Assembly (NCBI GenBank): GCA_963726995.1
Contig: CAVSEP010000006.1
Coordinates: 62,001-126,000, forward strand
Source of the DNA: DAIDKA01 sp963726995
Lineage (GTDB): Bacteria > Pseudomonadota > Gammaproteobacteria > Steroidobacterales > Steroidobacteraceae
Direction of reading: 5' to 3'
DNA: 64,000 nt
Part shown: one piece after another, positions 42,322 through 53,501 of the stretch
Numbering within the stretch: position 1 is the stretch's first letter
Layout of the letters: each line of letters begins with the position of its first letter
Position numbers and translations under genes: made by a program
Notes under the pieces: model-generated
What the model was told of the DNA's origin: nothing
Database searches by the model: none
What the model saw: the letters and a program-made list of their open reading frames with translations, nothing else

Positions 42322-43192
42322 ATCCCTCGTGAGCACGCGCAGTCTCGCCAAGACCATCGGCAAGAAGACCATCCTGCGGGACATCAGCGTGGATGTCAGT
42401 CCCGGCACCGTGGTCGGACTCATCGGCAAGAACGGCGCCGGCAAGACCACCCTGATGGAAGTGCTGCTGGGATTCTCACCCGCCACGAGCGGCAGCGCGC
42501 AGCTGTTCGGGCACGACAGTTTCACCTTGCCCGCCGCCCTCAAGGGTCGGATCGGATTCGTGCCGCAGCAGGATGAACTGGTAAACCTGCTCACCGGCCG
42601 CCAGCAGCTCGCCCTCACCGCCGCGCTGCACGGCCGCTGGAACCACGACATGATCGAGCGCTTGAGAAGCACCTGGGACGTGCCGCTGGACCAGACGATC
42701 CAGGGCCTTTCCGGCGGCGAGCGCCAGAAGCTCTCGATCCTGCTGGCCCTCGGCCACGAACCGGACCTGCTGCTGCTGGATGAGCCGGTTGCAAGCCTGG
42801 ATCCGATCTCACGGCGCCAGTTCCTGCAGGAGATGATCGAAATCGCCGCGGCACAGTCGCGCACGATGCTCTTCTCCACCCACATCGTCTCGGACCTGGA
42901 GCGCATCGCGGATCAGATCTGGATCATGCGCGACGGCGCCATCGCCTGGGCGGGCGCGCTCGATACCCTCAAGGAATCCGTGGTGCGCGTGACCATCAGC
43001 TCCGACAAGCCCCTGCCGGCGGCGCTGCCGCTGCCCGGGGTCATCTCCCAGCGCGTGTCCGGCTCGCGCGCCAGCGCGGTCATCGGGCAGTGGAGCGAAG
43101 ATCGGGCCGATACGCTCACCCAGGCACTGGACGCCAATATCGCCGTGGAGTCCATGAGCCTCGAGGACATCTTCGTGGAGTTTCACTCTTGA
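42314..43192 (+). CDS. ABC transporter ATP-binding protein
   Basis: 292-aa ATPase. Walker A GKNGAGKTT (about 38-46), Q-loop FVPQQDEL, signature LSGGERQKLS (about 134-143), Walker B LLLLDEPVASLDP (about 154-166) and H-loop STHIVSD. The C-terminal 80 residues (after about 215) match the regulatory extension of exporters of the CcmA/YtrB type. Coupled upstream to the GntR gene and downstream to the permease (TTGA overlap). Confidence 0.93.
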   Translation: MTESLVSTRSLAKTIGKKTILRDISVDVSPGTVVGLIGKNGAGKTTLMEVLLGFSPATSGSAQLFGHDSFTLPAALKGRIGFVPQQDELVNLLTGRQQLALTAALHGRWNHDMIERLRSTWDVPLDQTIQGLSGGERQKLSILLALGHEPDLLLLDEPVASLDPISRRQFLQEMIEIAAAQSRTMLFSTHIVSDLERIADQIWIMRDGAIAWAGALDTLKESVVRVTISSDKPLPAALPLPGVISQRVSGSRASAVIGQWSEDRADTLTQALDANIAVESMSLEDIFVEFHS

Positions 43193-44553
43193 AGGGCATC
43201 GCGGCAAGCATGCTGCGGCTGCTGTACGTCAGCCGGCTGCAGCGCTGGCTGCTGGGCATCGGGCTGCCGACGATGCTGCTCGCGCTCGGCGCCCTGGCCG
43301 GCGGCTGGCACCCGGACGCGCAGCCCCTGTTTCGGCTCGCCGGCATCCTGGGAGTCGTGACCGCATTCATTTCACCGGTCGTGGTCGGACCCCTGCTGTT
43401 CCGATCACTGTGCGCGCCGCGCATCGTGACGCTGATTCCGCATGGCCGACTGAAACTGTTCCTGGGCGCGCTGTGCTCGCAGCTGCTGCTCGCGGTCATC
43501 ATCGGCGGCTGCTGGGCGCTCATGAATGGATACGCAGAGCTGCATCCGGGCTCTGCATCGGAAAGCCCCCTCGCCCGGGCCGGGACCGCCAGTGCCATCA
43601 CGTTCGGTGGCATGACGGTGTTCTATATGCTTTTCTACTGCGCGATGCGGTCGCGCCTGGCCGCCTTCATATTTCTGCCCTTCCTGCTGCTGCCGCGGCT
43701 ATTTTCCCTTCCCGTTGCACATCAGAGTTTGGGCGCCTGGGCCTTGACGCCTACGGGACTTGGCGTCGAGGTCGGAGCCAGCCTGCTGGTTTGGACCGTG
43801 TTCGGCCTGGCCGTCACCAGATCAGGCTCGGTCGCGGCGCCTTCCGCAGCAATCCATGCCTCCTCCCTGCGTCAACGCCCGGCATATACGTCGCGCGAGG
43901 CCATCCGGACACTGCTGACGGGCAATGTGAACATGCGACGCATGATCGTCCTGGCGGTGCTCTTCATCGGGGCATTGGCCCTCGTCACGACCCTGGGAAG
44001 CAACGGCCTTCGGCAAAACCGGCCCAATCTTCTGATGTGGGCATTCATGGCCTGCCTGTTCGCTTCAATCAGCGCGGGAATGTTCGGCGGAACAATGGTC
44101 AGACGCGCGAAGCTGCTGTGGCTTACCGCCGGCAAGGCCCGGGCCGAACTGTTCACGGAAATCGAAATGCAAAGCTGGCGGCTGATCTTCTTCGCCTTCG
44201 GCGCGGCGATGCTCATCGCACTGCCGCTGCTGGCTTTCGCAGATCACGCACACCCGGCCGTGGCCACTTTGCTCGCCATCCTGGCATTGCCGCTGTCCAG
44301 CGGTGCCGCGGTGGCCTATGTCGGCCTGCTGTACGTGCGCGGCAACCGGGTCAGCGACATCCTGATCGTGGCCGCGAATACCATCTACGTGCTGGTGGTG
44401 ACGTTCGTCGCGGCCAGCAACTCTCACCTGTTTCCAGTCGTGCTCGGCATTCAGATCATTTCCGTGGCGCTGATTCGCCAGGTGGCCCGCGAACGCTGGA
44501 ACAGACTTGACTGGCTGCTGGTGCGGCAGCGCCAGGGCACGGGGCGCGTCTGA
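43189..44553 (+). CDS. ABC transporter membrane protein
   Basis: About 454 aa with roughly ten to twelve hydrophobic segments spread over its length (for example around WLLGIGLPTMLLALGALAGG and LLLAVIIGGCWALM). It is the only permease of the operon, so it would pair with the upstream ATPase, probably as an exporter. The start is TTG 43189 overlapping the ATPase stop, or ATG 43210 (MLRLLYVSRLQRW). No substrate can be inferred; the YtrA-type regulator suggests an envelope-stress or antimicrobial role. Confidence 0.82.
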   Translation: MKGIAASMLRLLYVSRLQRWLLGIGLPTMLLALGALAGGWHPDAQPLFRLAGILGVVTAFISPVVVGPLLFRSLCAPRIVTLIPHGRLKLFLGALCSQLLLAVIIGGCWALMNGYAELHPGSASESPLARAGTASAITFGGMTVFYMLFYCAMRSRLAAFIFLPFLLLPRLFSLPVAHQSLGAWALTPTGLGVEVGASLLVWTVFGLAVTRSGSVAAPSAAIHASSLRQRPAYTSREAIRTLLTGNVNMRRMIVLAVLFIGALALVTTLGSNGLRQNRPNLLMWAFMACLFASISAGMFGGTMVRRAKLLWLTAGKARAELFTEIEMQSWRLIFFAFGAAMLIALPLLAFADHAHPAVATLLAILALPLSSGAAVAYVGLLYVRGNRVSDILIVAANTIYVLVVTFVAASNSHLFPVVLGIQIISVALIRQVARERWNRLDWLLVRQRQGTGRV

Positions 44554-44559
44554 GCTGGC

Positions 44560-45042
44560 TCAGTACCGCAACTCGCCCGTCAGCGACCCATCCGCGCGTA
44601 TGACGCCATGCGCACGCAGCCACTCGAAGGCATCCGCCGCATCGGACTCGAACCAGGCGCGGGTGCTGCCCAGGCGGAAGCTGTAGCCCCACTCGTCCAT
44701 GTCCTGCATCAGCCGCTCGCGCCCCACGCCGGGCAGCGCATCGGCCAGCAGGATCTGCAGGTAGCACACCGCGGATTCTTCCGGGTCATCCCCGCCGGCA
44801 TCGCGATCCAGCCCCGCGCGCCGCTCCGGAGTCATGCAGACATAGTGGCTGGCTTCGTGCAGCACCGAATGCACCGGCGTATCGAGCCGTGCGTACAGCG
44901 TATCGGCCTTCAGGCCCGCTTCCGATTCGCCCCAGTAGGAGCCGGGGATCTGCTCATGCGGCGCGGTCAGTGTCAGGGACAGTCCGTACTGGTTCAGCAC
45001 CAGCGCCAGCTCCACGCGATCCAGATTGGCCAGCCGCAGCAT
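44560..45042 (-). CDS. HExxH-containing protein downstream of lptE, unknown function
   Basis: 160-aa soluble protein, start MLRLANLDRVELALVLNQYG. It carries HEASHYVCM (about residue 62), a metallopeptidase-type HExxH, with possible third ligands further on (the DPEESAVCYLQ glutamates). No signal peptide is seen. It lies 22 bp after lptE and on the same strand, so leuS-lptE-this gene is likely one transcript. I do not recognise a named family and HExxH alone does not prove protease activity. Confidence 0.75.
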   Translation of the reverse strand: MLRLANLDRVELALVLNQYGLSLTLTAPHEQIPGSYWGESEAGLKADTLYARLDTPVHSVLHEASHYVCMTPERRAGLDRDAGGDDPEESAVCYLQILLADALPGVGRERLMQDMDEWGYSFRLGSTRAWFESDAADAFEWLRAHGVIRADGSLTGELRY

Positions 45043-45064
45043 CGGGGCGCGCCAGCCTTACGCC

Positions 45065-45548
45065 CTAGAGACTCGAGAGGCGGCGCATGACCACATCGAC
45101 CAGATCATGCGCCAGGGCCGCCTGCAGCACGGCCTCTTCGTTTTCCTTCGCCAACAGCTCACTCACGGCGAAGCTGTACTCGCGGGTGGTCTCGACCTCC
45201 TGCGGTGGCAGCAGTTCCTTCTCGCCCGTCGTCACCGAGAAGCGCACCGCATAGGTCAGCTCATACTCGCGCGGCAGGTTGTCCGGCGACACCGACAGGA
45301 TGCGCCGGGTGTGCCTGTCATCGAGCACGTGCACCGTGGCGGTGGCCGCCTTGGTGTCCTCGGTAATCTCGGCGCCCGATACCAGCAGCGCATTGCGCAG
45401 GCCCTGCACGAAGTCGCTCTGGCGGTCATGGGCTTCGACGTAGGAAACCTTGAACTGCGACGGCAGCGCCGAGCGACCCTGCAGGTGGAAGCCGCAGCCC
45501 GACAGGACCAACCCCAGGGCCGCGAGGGCCGCCGCGGATTGGCGAACT

Positions 45549-45562
<14 letters not shown>
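45065..45562 (-). CDS. lptE: LPS-assembly lipoprotein LptE
   Basis: 165-aa outer-membrane lipoprotein (RlpB) that plugs LptD and helps insert LPS. Signal with lipobox LVLSGC (Cys about 23), then GFHLQG, the conserved LptE start after the lipidated Cys. The rest is the small alpha/beta domain with YELTYAVRFSV. Its start overlaps the leuS end by 14 bp, the usual leuS-lptE order. Confidence 0.92.
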
Positions 45563-48167
<2,605 letters not shown>

Positions 48168-48173
48168 GACGGG

Positions 48174-49631
48174 TCAGTTCAGGCGCAGCGGCACGAAGAT
48201 CTGCTGATCCTGGCGTTGGATCAGCAGCGCAATGGTCTTGCCCGCGACCTTCGCCGCAGCCACCAGCTCCTGGGTGCTGTGCACCGGCCTGCCGTTGATG
48301 CCGAGAATGATGTCGCCCGGCTGCACGCCGCCGGCGGCGGCGGGACCCGTGACGGTCTCGACCACCAGCGTACCGGCGGTCTGGGCCTGCTGCCTCTCAT
48401 CGGCGCTCAGCACCCGCACCGTGAGTCCTAAGCGTTCGGCCTGGCCGTTACCCGGACCCTTGGCGGGCTTGGCGGCCGCCTTGTCGGCTTCATCGTTCAC
48501 CACCGCGATCTTCACGGTGAGGTCCTGCGCCTTGGCGCCGCGCCACACCGAAATGCGCGCATCGCTCCCGGGGTGCATGTTGGAGATCATCAGCGACAGT
48601 TCGCCGTAATGATCGATGCTCTGGCCGTTGACGGCGAGGATGACATCGCCGGGCTTGATGCCGGCTGCGTCCGCGGGACCACCCGGCTCCACGACCACCA
48701 CCAGCGCGCCGCGCGGCCTGCCCAGCTTGAAGGACTCGGCGAAGGCGGCGTTCACGTCCTGGATCTGCACGCCGATCCGGCCGCGCACGACGTGGCCGGT
48801 CTTGATGATCTGGTTCTCGACATTCACCGCGATGTCGATCGGAATCGCGAACGACAGGCCCATATAGCTGCCGGTCTGGCTGAAGATCTGCGAGTTGATG
48901 CCGACCACCTCACCGTGCGCATTGAACAGCGGACCGCCGGAGTTGCCGGGATTCACGGCCACGTCGGTCTGGATGAAGGGCACGTAATTGTCGCTGGGCA
49001 GGGAGCGCGCGGTGGCGCTGACGATGCCGGCCGTGGCCGTATTGTCGAAGGTGAAGGGCGAACCGATGGCCACCACCCACTGACCGGGCTTGAGCAGCCG
49101 CGGATCGCCGATCTTCACCACCGGCAGGCTCTGCGCGTCGATCTTGATCACCGCAACGTCGGTGCGCTCATCCTGGCCGATCACCTTGGCCTGGAACTCG
49201 CGCCGGTCGGTCAGGCGTACCGTGACCGTCTGCGCCGAGGAAACCACGTGGGCATTGGTCAGGATGTAGCCATCGGGGCTGACGATGAAACCGGACCCCG
49301 TGCCGCGAGCCGGCTGGGAGTTGCGCGGCTGGCCGCCCTGACCCTGGTTGGGAATACCGAAACGCCGGAAGAAATCGTTCAGCGGATCATCCGCATCCAG
49401 GCCGCCGCGGCCGGTGGACTGCGGGCGCTCGACCACTTCGACGTTGACGACCGCCGGCCCATAGCGTTCCACCAGCGCCGAGAAGTCCGGCATGGTGACC
49501 GCGGGCAGCGGTTGTTCGGCGGCCCGCGCGGCGGCGGCGCCCTGGGCCAGGGACGGGCCCGGCAGCAGACCGGAGGTCACCGAAGCGATGATTGCAAGAA
49601 CTGCCCCGCGGGCCGACCGTGAAAAGGCCAT
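48174..49631 (-). CDS. degQ: Do-family periplasmic serine endoprotease (DegP/DegQ)
   Basis: 485-aa periplasmic protease-chaperone. Signal peptide cleaved after about 27 (PSLAQ); triad H in LTNAHVV, D in RTDVAVIKI, S in VNPGNSGGPLFN; PDZ1 about 285-370 and PDZ2 about 395-480, both with typical GDxIL motifs. ATG 49631 (MAFSRSARG) gives a proper signal; the upstream in-frame start does not. DegP or DegQ cannot be told apart; the position before leuS is unusual for either. A third serine protease in the window, together with the tandem HtrA. Confidence 0.92.
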   Translation of the reverse strand: MAFSRSARGAVLAIIASVTSGLLPGPSLAQGAAAARAAEQPLPAVTMPDFSALVERYGPAVVNVEVVERPQSTGRGGLDADDPLNDFFRRFGIPNQGQGGQPRNSQPARGTGSGFIVSPDGYILTNAHVVSSAQTVTVRLTDRREFQAKVIGQDERTDVAVIKIDAQSLPVVKIGDPRLLKPGQWVVAIGSPFTFDNTATAGIVSATARSLPSDNYVPFIQTDVAVNPGNSGGPLFNAHGEVVGINSQIFSQTGSYMGLSFAIPIDIAVNVENQIIKTGHVVRGRIGVQIQDVNAAFAESFKLGRPRGALVVVVEPGGPADAAGIKPGDVILAVNGQSIDHYGELSLMISNMHPGSDARISVWRGAKAQDLTVKIAVVNDEADKAAAKPAKGPGNGQAERLGLTVRVLSADERQQAQTAGTLVVETVTGPAAAGGVQPGDIILGINGRPVHSTQELVAAAKVAGKTIALLIQRQDQQIFVPLRLN

Positions 49632-49665
49632 GTACGACTCCGACGCAATGAAGATTATTGAACGC

Positions 49666-51213
49666 TCAAGACAATCTTGGACCACGGCTATCGCCAAGGT
49701 TCCGTCTGCCCCCGACGATCCGCCTGACGGCCAGGATCAGCGCCAGCGTGGTGGCGCTGAGGGAAATTATCAACCAGTTTCCAAACCGGGCATACGGCGG
49801 CAGGCCGCGCATCGGAACCACCGTACCGCGCAGCACCGCCTGGACATATCCCGGGGCCGCGGCCAGGACCCGCCCATCGGGCCCGATGATGGCCGAAATG
49901 CCGTCATTCGCGGCCCGCATCAGGTATCGGCCGGTCTCGAGGGAGCGCATCTGGGCGATCTGCAGATGCTGGTAGCGGGCCGTGGAATGGCCGAACCAGC
50001 CGTCGTTCGTGACGGTCACAAGTGCATTGGCCGTGCGCAGCATGTCCAGGTTGGCGCTGCCGTACGCGTCGTCATAGCAGACCGCCGGCAACAGCACCAG
50101 GCCCCCCGCGGCCAGCGGCGCCTGGTGGTCCGCGCCATATTTGAAAGGCAGGTACGGCAGGTTCAGCACTTCCAGCCAGCTGCGCGCGAAGTCCGGTACC
50201 GGGAAGGTCTCGGTGAAGGGCACCAGGTGCTGCTTGTCGTACCAGGCGACACTCTCGCCCATGGTGAGAATGGAGTTGTAGTAGTCCCCGTTGCCGTCCT
50301 GGCGCTCCATGCCGACGACCATGGCGGACTGGCGCGCATGCGCCTCGTGATAGCGCTCCAGCAGGTAGTCGCTGAGGTTCTGCGCCACATCCGGCAGCGC
50401 GGCCTCGGGCCAGAAGATCACCCGGGCGCCCAGGGCCTGGCGCGTCAGATCGCGGTAGGCGAGCAGCTGCGCGTCCCGATGGGCGTCCTGCCACTTCGCG
50501 TCCTCCGGAATGGCGCCCTGGACGATGGCCACGCTGATGGCCGGACCTGCGGGTCGGGTCCAGGGGACCTGGCGCAAGGCTGCCGGCACGGCCCACACCA
50601 GCACCAGCGCGAGGCCTGCGAGGACGCGTTCGCGCCGGGTTCCCAGACCCAGCGTGACCAGCGCCCCGGCGCCCACCAGCAGCAGGGCCGAGACCCCGTA
50701 TACCCCGGCGACGGGCGCAGCGCCCGCCATCCAGCTACCGGTCTGCGAATAGCCCAGCGACAGCCAGGGGAAGCCGGTCAGGAACCAGCCCCGGAACCAT
50801 TCCACCAGCACCCAGGAGGCCGGCATCGCGGCCAGCCAGCGCAGCGCGCCACGGGGTGGCAGCCAGCGCGCCACGACCCAGCCGAGCGCGGCGCCGTACA
50901 GGCCCAGCGCGCACACCAGGGCGCCCATGGCGATGAAGGCCACCGCCACCGGTGCGGCGCCGACGGTGTGGATGCTGATGTACAGCCAGTAGGTGCCGGC
51001 GGCAAAGGTACCGACGTTGAACCAGAAGCCCAGGGCGGCCGCATGGCGGGGCGGGGCGTCCTGCCACAGCGCCATCAGCACCGCCGGGCACAGCAGCCCC
51101 AGCAGCCACAGGTTCAGCGGCGCGAAGGCGCTGCACAGGGCGGCGCCCGCGGCGGCGGCCAGCGCCAGGCGGACCCGCCGGTCCGCGAGCAGCGGATTCG
51201 AAGAGAGCATCAC
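49666..51213 (-). CDS. lnt: Apolipoprotein N-acyltransferase
   Basis: 515-aa inner-membrane enzyme that N-acylates the terminal Cys of lipoproteins. Eight hydrophobic segments in the first about 200 residues, then a nitrilase-like periplasmic domain with triad E in FWPEAALPD (about 270), K in YDKQHLVPFTE (about 333) and C in LLPAVCYDDAYG (about 385). ATG (MMLSSNPLL) overlaps the corC stop. Last in the miaB-phoH-ybeY-corC-lnt operon. Confidence 0.95.
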   Translation of the reverse strand: MMLSSNPLLADRRVRLALAAAAGAALCSAFAPLNLWLLGLLCPAVLMALWQDAPPRHAAALGFWFNVGTFAAGTYWLYISIHTVGAAPVAVAFIAMGALVCALGLYGAALGWVVARWLPPRGALRWLAAMPASWVLVEWFRGWFLTGFPWLSLGYSQTGSWMAGAAPVAGVYGVSALLLVGAGALVTLGLGTRRERVLAGLALVLVWAVPAALRQVPWTRPAGPAISVAIVQGAIPEDAKWQDAHRDAQLLAYRDLTRQALGARVIFWPEAALPDVAQNLSDYLLERYHEAHARQSAMVVGMERQDGNGDYYNSILTMGESVAWYDKQHLVPFTETFPVPDFARSWLEVLNLPYLPFKYGADHQAPLAAGGLVLLPAVCYDDAYGSANLDMLRTANALVTVTNDGWFGHSTARYQHLQIAQMRSLETGRYLMRAANDGISAIIGPDGRVLAAAPGYVQAVLRGTVVPMRGLPPYARFGNWLIISLSATTLALILAVRRIVGGRRNLGDSRGPRLS

Positions 51214-52058
51214 TATTTCGGCGGATCGCGCGGCGCGGTCACCCGCAGCAGGTCGATGCGGCGCCGGTCGACGCGCACCACCTTCAGCTCCAGGCCCGCC
51301 AGCGTCACCGCCTCGCCGCGGCGCGGCAGGCGGCCCAGGGTCTTCATCACCAGCCCGGCCACGGTATCGAAGCCCTCATCGAGCAGCTGCGTGCCGAAGT
51401 ACTCGTTGAACTCCTCAAGCCGCGTGACGCCGCGCACCGCGTACTGGTGCTCGGCCTCCTTGCGGATGTTCAGGTCATCCTCTTCGATGTCGAACTCATC
51501 GTCGATGTCGCCGATGATCTGTTCGATCACATCCTCGATGGTCACCAGGCCCGAGACGCCGCCATACTCGTCCACGACGATCGCCATGTGATTGCGGTTG
51601 CCGCGGAATTCCTTCAGCAGCATGTTCAGGCGCTTGGATTCCGGCACGAACACGGCCGGGCGCATGAACTCGCGGATATTGAAGCGCTCCTGCTCGCCGG
51701 CCACGCACAGGCGCAGCAGATCCTTGGCGAGCAGGATGCCGACGATGTCGTCGCGGTCATCGTCCATCACCGGAAAGCGCGAGTGTCCGCTGTCGATGAC
51801 CCGCGCCAGGATGTCCGCTGCCGGCTCCTCGCGGCGCACCACCGCCATCTGCGCGCGCGGCACCATGATGTCGCGCACCTGCAGGTCCGCCACGTCCAGC
51901 ACGCCCTGCAGCATCGCCATCGCATCGGTGTCGATGAGGCCGTTCTCGCGCGCCTCCAGCATGTGGGCCACCAGCGCTTCGCGGTCCTGAGTCTCCCCCG
52001 CCAGCGACTGGGTGATGCGGCGCAGCCAGCGCCCGGTGGTATTGCCGTCCTTAGACAC
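51213..52058 (-). CDS. corC: CorC/HlyC-family CBS-domain protein
   Basis: 281-aa cytosolic protein with two CBS domains (about 68-125 and 133-190, e.g. VRDIMVPRAQMAVV and FMRPAVFVPESKRLN) and a C-terminal CorC_HlyC domain (about 200-278). Linked to magnesium/cobalt efflux regulation in Salmonella (CorC). Member of the conserved miaB-phoH-ybeY-corC-lnt set. It overlaps ybeY by 8 bp. Confidence 0.94.
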   Translation of the reverse strand: MSKDGNTTGRWLRRITQSLAGETQDREALVAHMLEARENGLIDTDAMAMLQGVLDVADLQVRDIMVPRAQMAVVRREEPAADILARVIDSGHSRFPVMDDDRDDIVGILLAKDLLRLCVAGEQERFNIREFMRPAVFVPESKRLNMLLKEFRGNRNHMAIVVDEYGGVSGLVTIEDVIEQIIGDIDDEFDIEEDDLNIRKEAEHQYAVRGVTRLEEFNEYFGTQLLDEGFDTVAGLVMKTLGRLPRRGEAVTLAGLELKVVRVDRRRIDLLRVTAPRDPPK

Positions 52059-52557
52059 CGGGACTCCGGTAGGGGTTGGTGATGCCGAAGCGTTTCAACA
52101 CCGCCACCTCGCGTCGCTCCATGCGCCGCGCGTCCTCATCCCCTTCATGGTCGTAGCCCAGCAGGTGCAGGGCGCCGTGCACCACCAGGTGCGCCCAGTG
52201 GGCCTTGATGGCCTTGTGCTGCTGGCGGGCCTCATCCCGCACGACGCTGGCGCAGATCACCAGATCCCCGAGCGGTCGCGGCGCGCCCTGCGGTGCGGCC
52301 GCGCTGGCCGCCAGGACCGGCACCGGGAACGAGAGCACGTTGGTGGGCTTGTCGTGACCGCGATAGCGGGCATTGAGGCGTCGGCTCTCGGCGGGCCTGA
52401 CGATGCGCACGGCCAGCTCCGCGCCGGCGGCGCGCCGGCCCAGGGCGGCACTGGCCCAGCCGCGTATTTCCTTGACCGTGGGCGCCCAGGCGCGATCTTC
52501 GCGCACCAGGTCCACCGCCAGGGCCGTGCGCGCCTGTGGGGCGGGCGGCGGCGTCAC
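52051..52557 (-). CDS. ybeY: Endoribonuclease YbeY
   Basis: 168-aa metal-dependent RNase that helps 16S rRNA 3' maturation and ribosome quality control. The zinc motif HGALHLLGYDH (about 126-136) is complete. N-terminal part has RLNARYRGHDKPTNVLSFP. The usual neighbour of phoH, overlapping it by 4 bp. Confidence 0.95.
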   Translation of the reverse strand: MTPPPAPQARTALAVDLVREDRAWAPTVKEIRGWASAALGRRAAGAELAVRIVRPAESRRLNARYRGHDKPTNVLSFPVPVLAASAAAPQGAPRPLGDLVICASVVRDEARQQHKAIKAHWAHLVVHGALHLLGYDHEGDEDARRMERREVAVLKRFGITNPYRSPGV

Positions 52558-53501
52558 TGCGAATCACCCTGCGCTTCGTAGGCCTGAACGATGCGCTGGA
52601 CCAGCGGATGGCGCACGACATCGCGCGCATCGAAGAAGGTGAAGGACACACCCGCCACTCCCTTCAGCACCGCGAGGGCATGGCGCAGCCCGGAGAGCTT
52701 GCCCGCCGGCAGATCGGTCTGCGTGACATCGCCGGTCACCACCGCGCGCGATCCGAAGCCGATGCGCGTGAGGAACATCTTCATCTGCTCGGGCGTGGTG
52801 TTCTGGGCCTCATCGAGAATGATGAAGGAGTCATTGAGCGAGCGGCCGCGCATGAAGGCCAGCGGCGCCACTTCGATGACGTTGCGTTCGATGAAGCGCG
52901 CGACGCGATCGAAGCCCAGCATCTCATACAGGGCGTCGTACATCGGCCGCAGGTAGGGGTCGACCTTCTGGTTCAGATCCCCGGGCAGGAACCCCAGACG
53001 CTCGCCGGCTTCAACCGCCGGGCGCACCAGCACGATGCGCCGCGCGCGCTCGGCCTGCAGGGCTTCCACGGCGGAGGCCACGGCCAGATAGGTCTTGCCG
53101 GTGCCGGCGGGCCCCACGCCGAAGGTCAGGTCACTGGCCTTGATCTGCTTGAGGTACTCGCGCTGATTGCCGCCGCGGGCGCGGATGGCGCCGCGCTGCA
53201 CGCGTATCGAGGGCTCCTCCTCGTCGCGGCCCGCGGGATGCTCGGTATCGAGGCTGCGCTCATGCAGCGTCAGGTGCACATGGTGCGGCGTCACGTCCTC
53301 ATCCTTGGAGAGGCGGAACAGCTCGCGCAGGGTGTCCTCGGCCTCCGGGGCGCGCTCGCCCACCACCCGGAAGGTCTCCCCGCGCCGATGCACTTCGACG
53401 TTCAGACGACCTTCCACCAGTCGCAGGTTTTCGTCCAGCGGGCCACACAGTTTTGCCAGCCGCGCATTGTCGGCGGGCACGAGATCAAACTCACGCTGCA
53501 T
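52554..53501 (-). CDS. ybeZ: PhoH family ATPase (YbeZ)
   Basis: 315-aa PhoH-like NTPase. Walker A GPAGTGKTYLA (about 132) and Walker B FIILDEAQNTT (about 228); KH-like N-terminal part. YbeZ partners with YbeY in ribosome maturation. It overlaps miaB by 11 bp. Confidence 0.94.
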   Translation of the reverse strand: MQREFDLVPADNARLAKLCGPLDENLRLVEGRLNVEVHRRGETFRVVGERAPEAEDTLRELFRLSKDEDVTPHHVHLTLHERSLDTEHPAGRDEEEPSIRVQRGAIRARGGNQREYLKQIKASDLTFGVGPAGTGKTYLAVASAVEALQAERARRIVLVRPAVEAGERLGFLPGDLNQKVDPYLRPMYDALYEMLGFDRVARFIERNVIEVAPLAFMRGRSLNDSFIILDEAQNTTPEQMKMFLTRIGFGSRAVVTGDVTQTDLPAGKLSGLRHALAVLKGVAGVSFTFFDARDVVRHPLVQRIVQAYEAQGDSQ

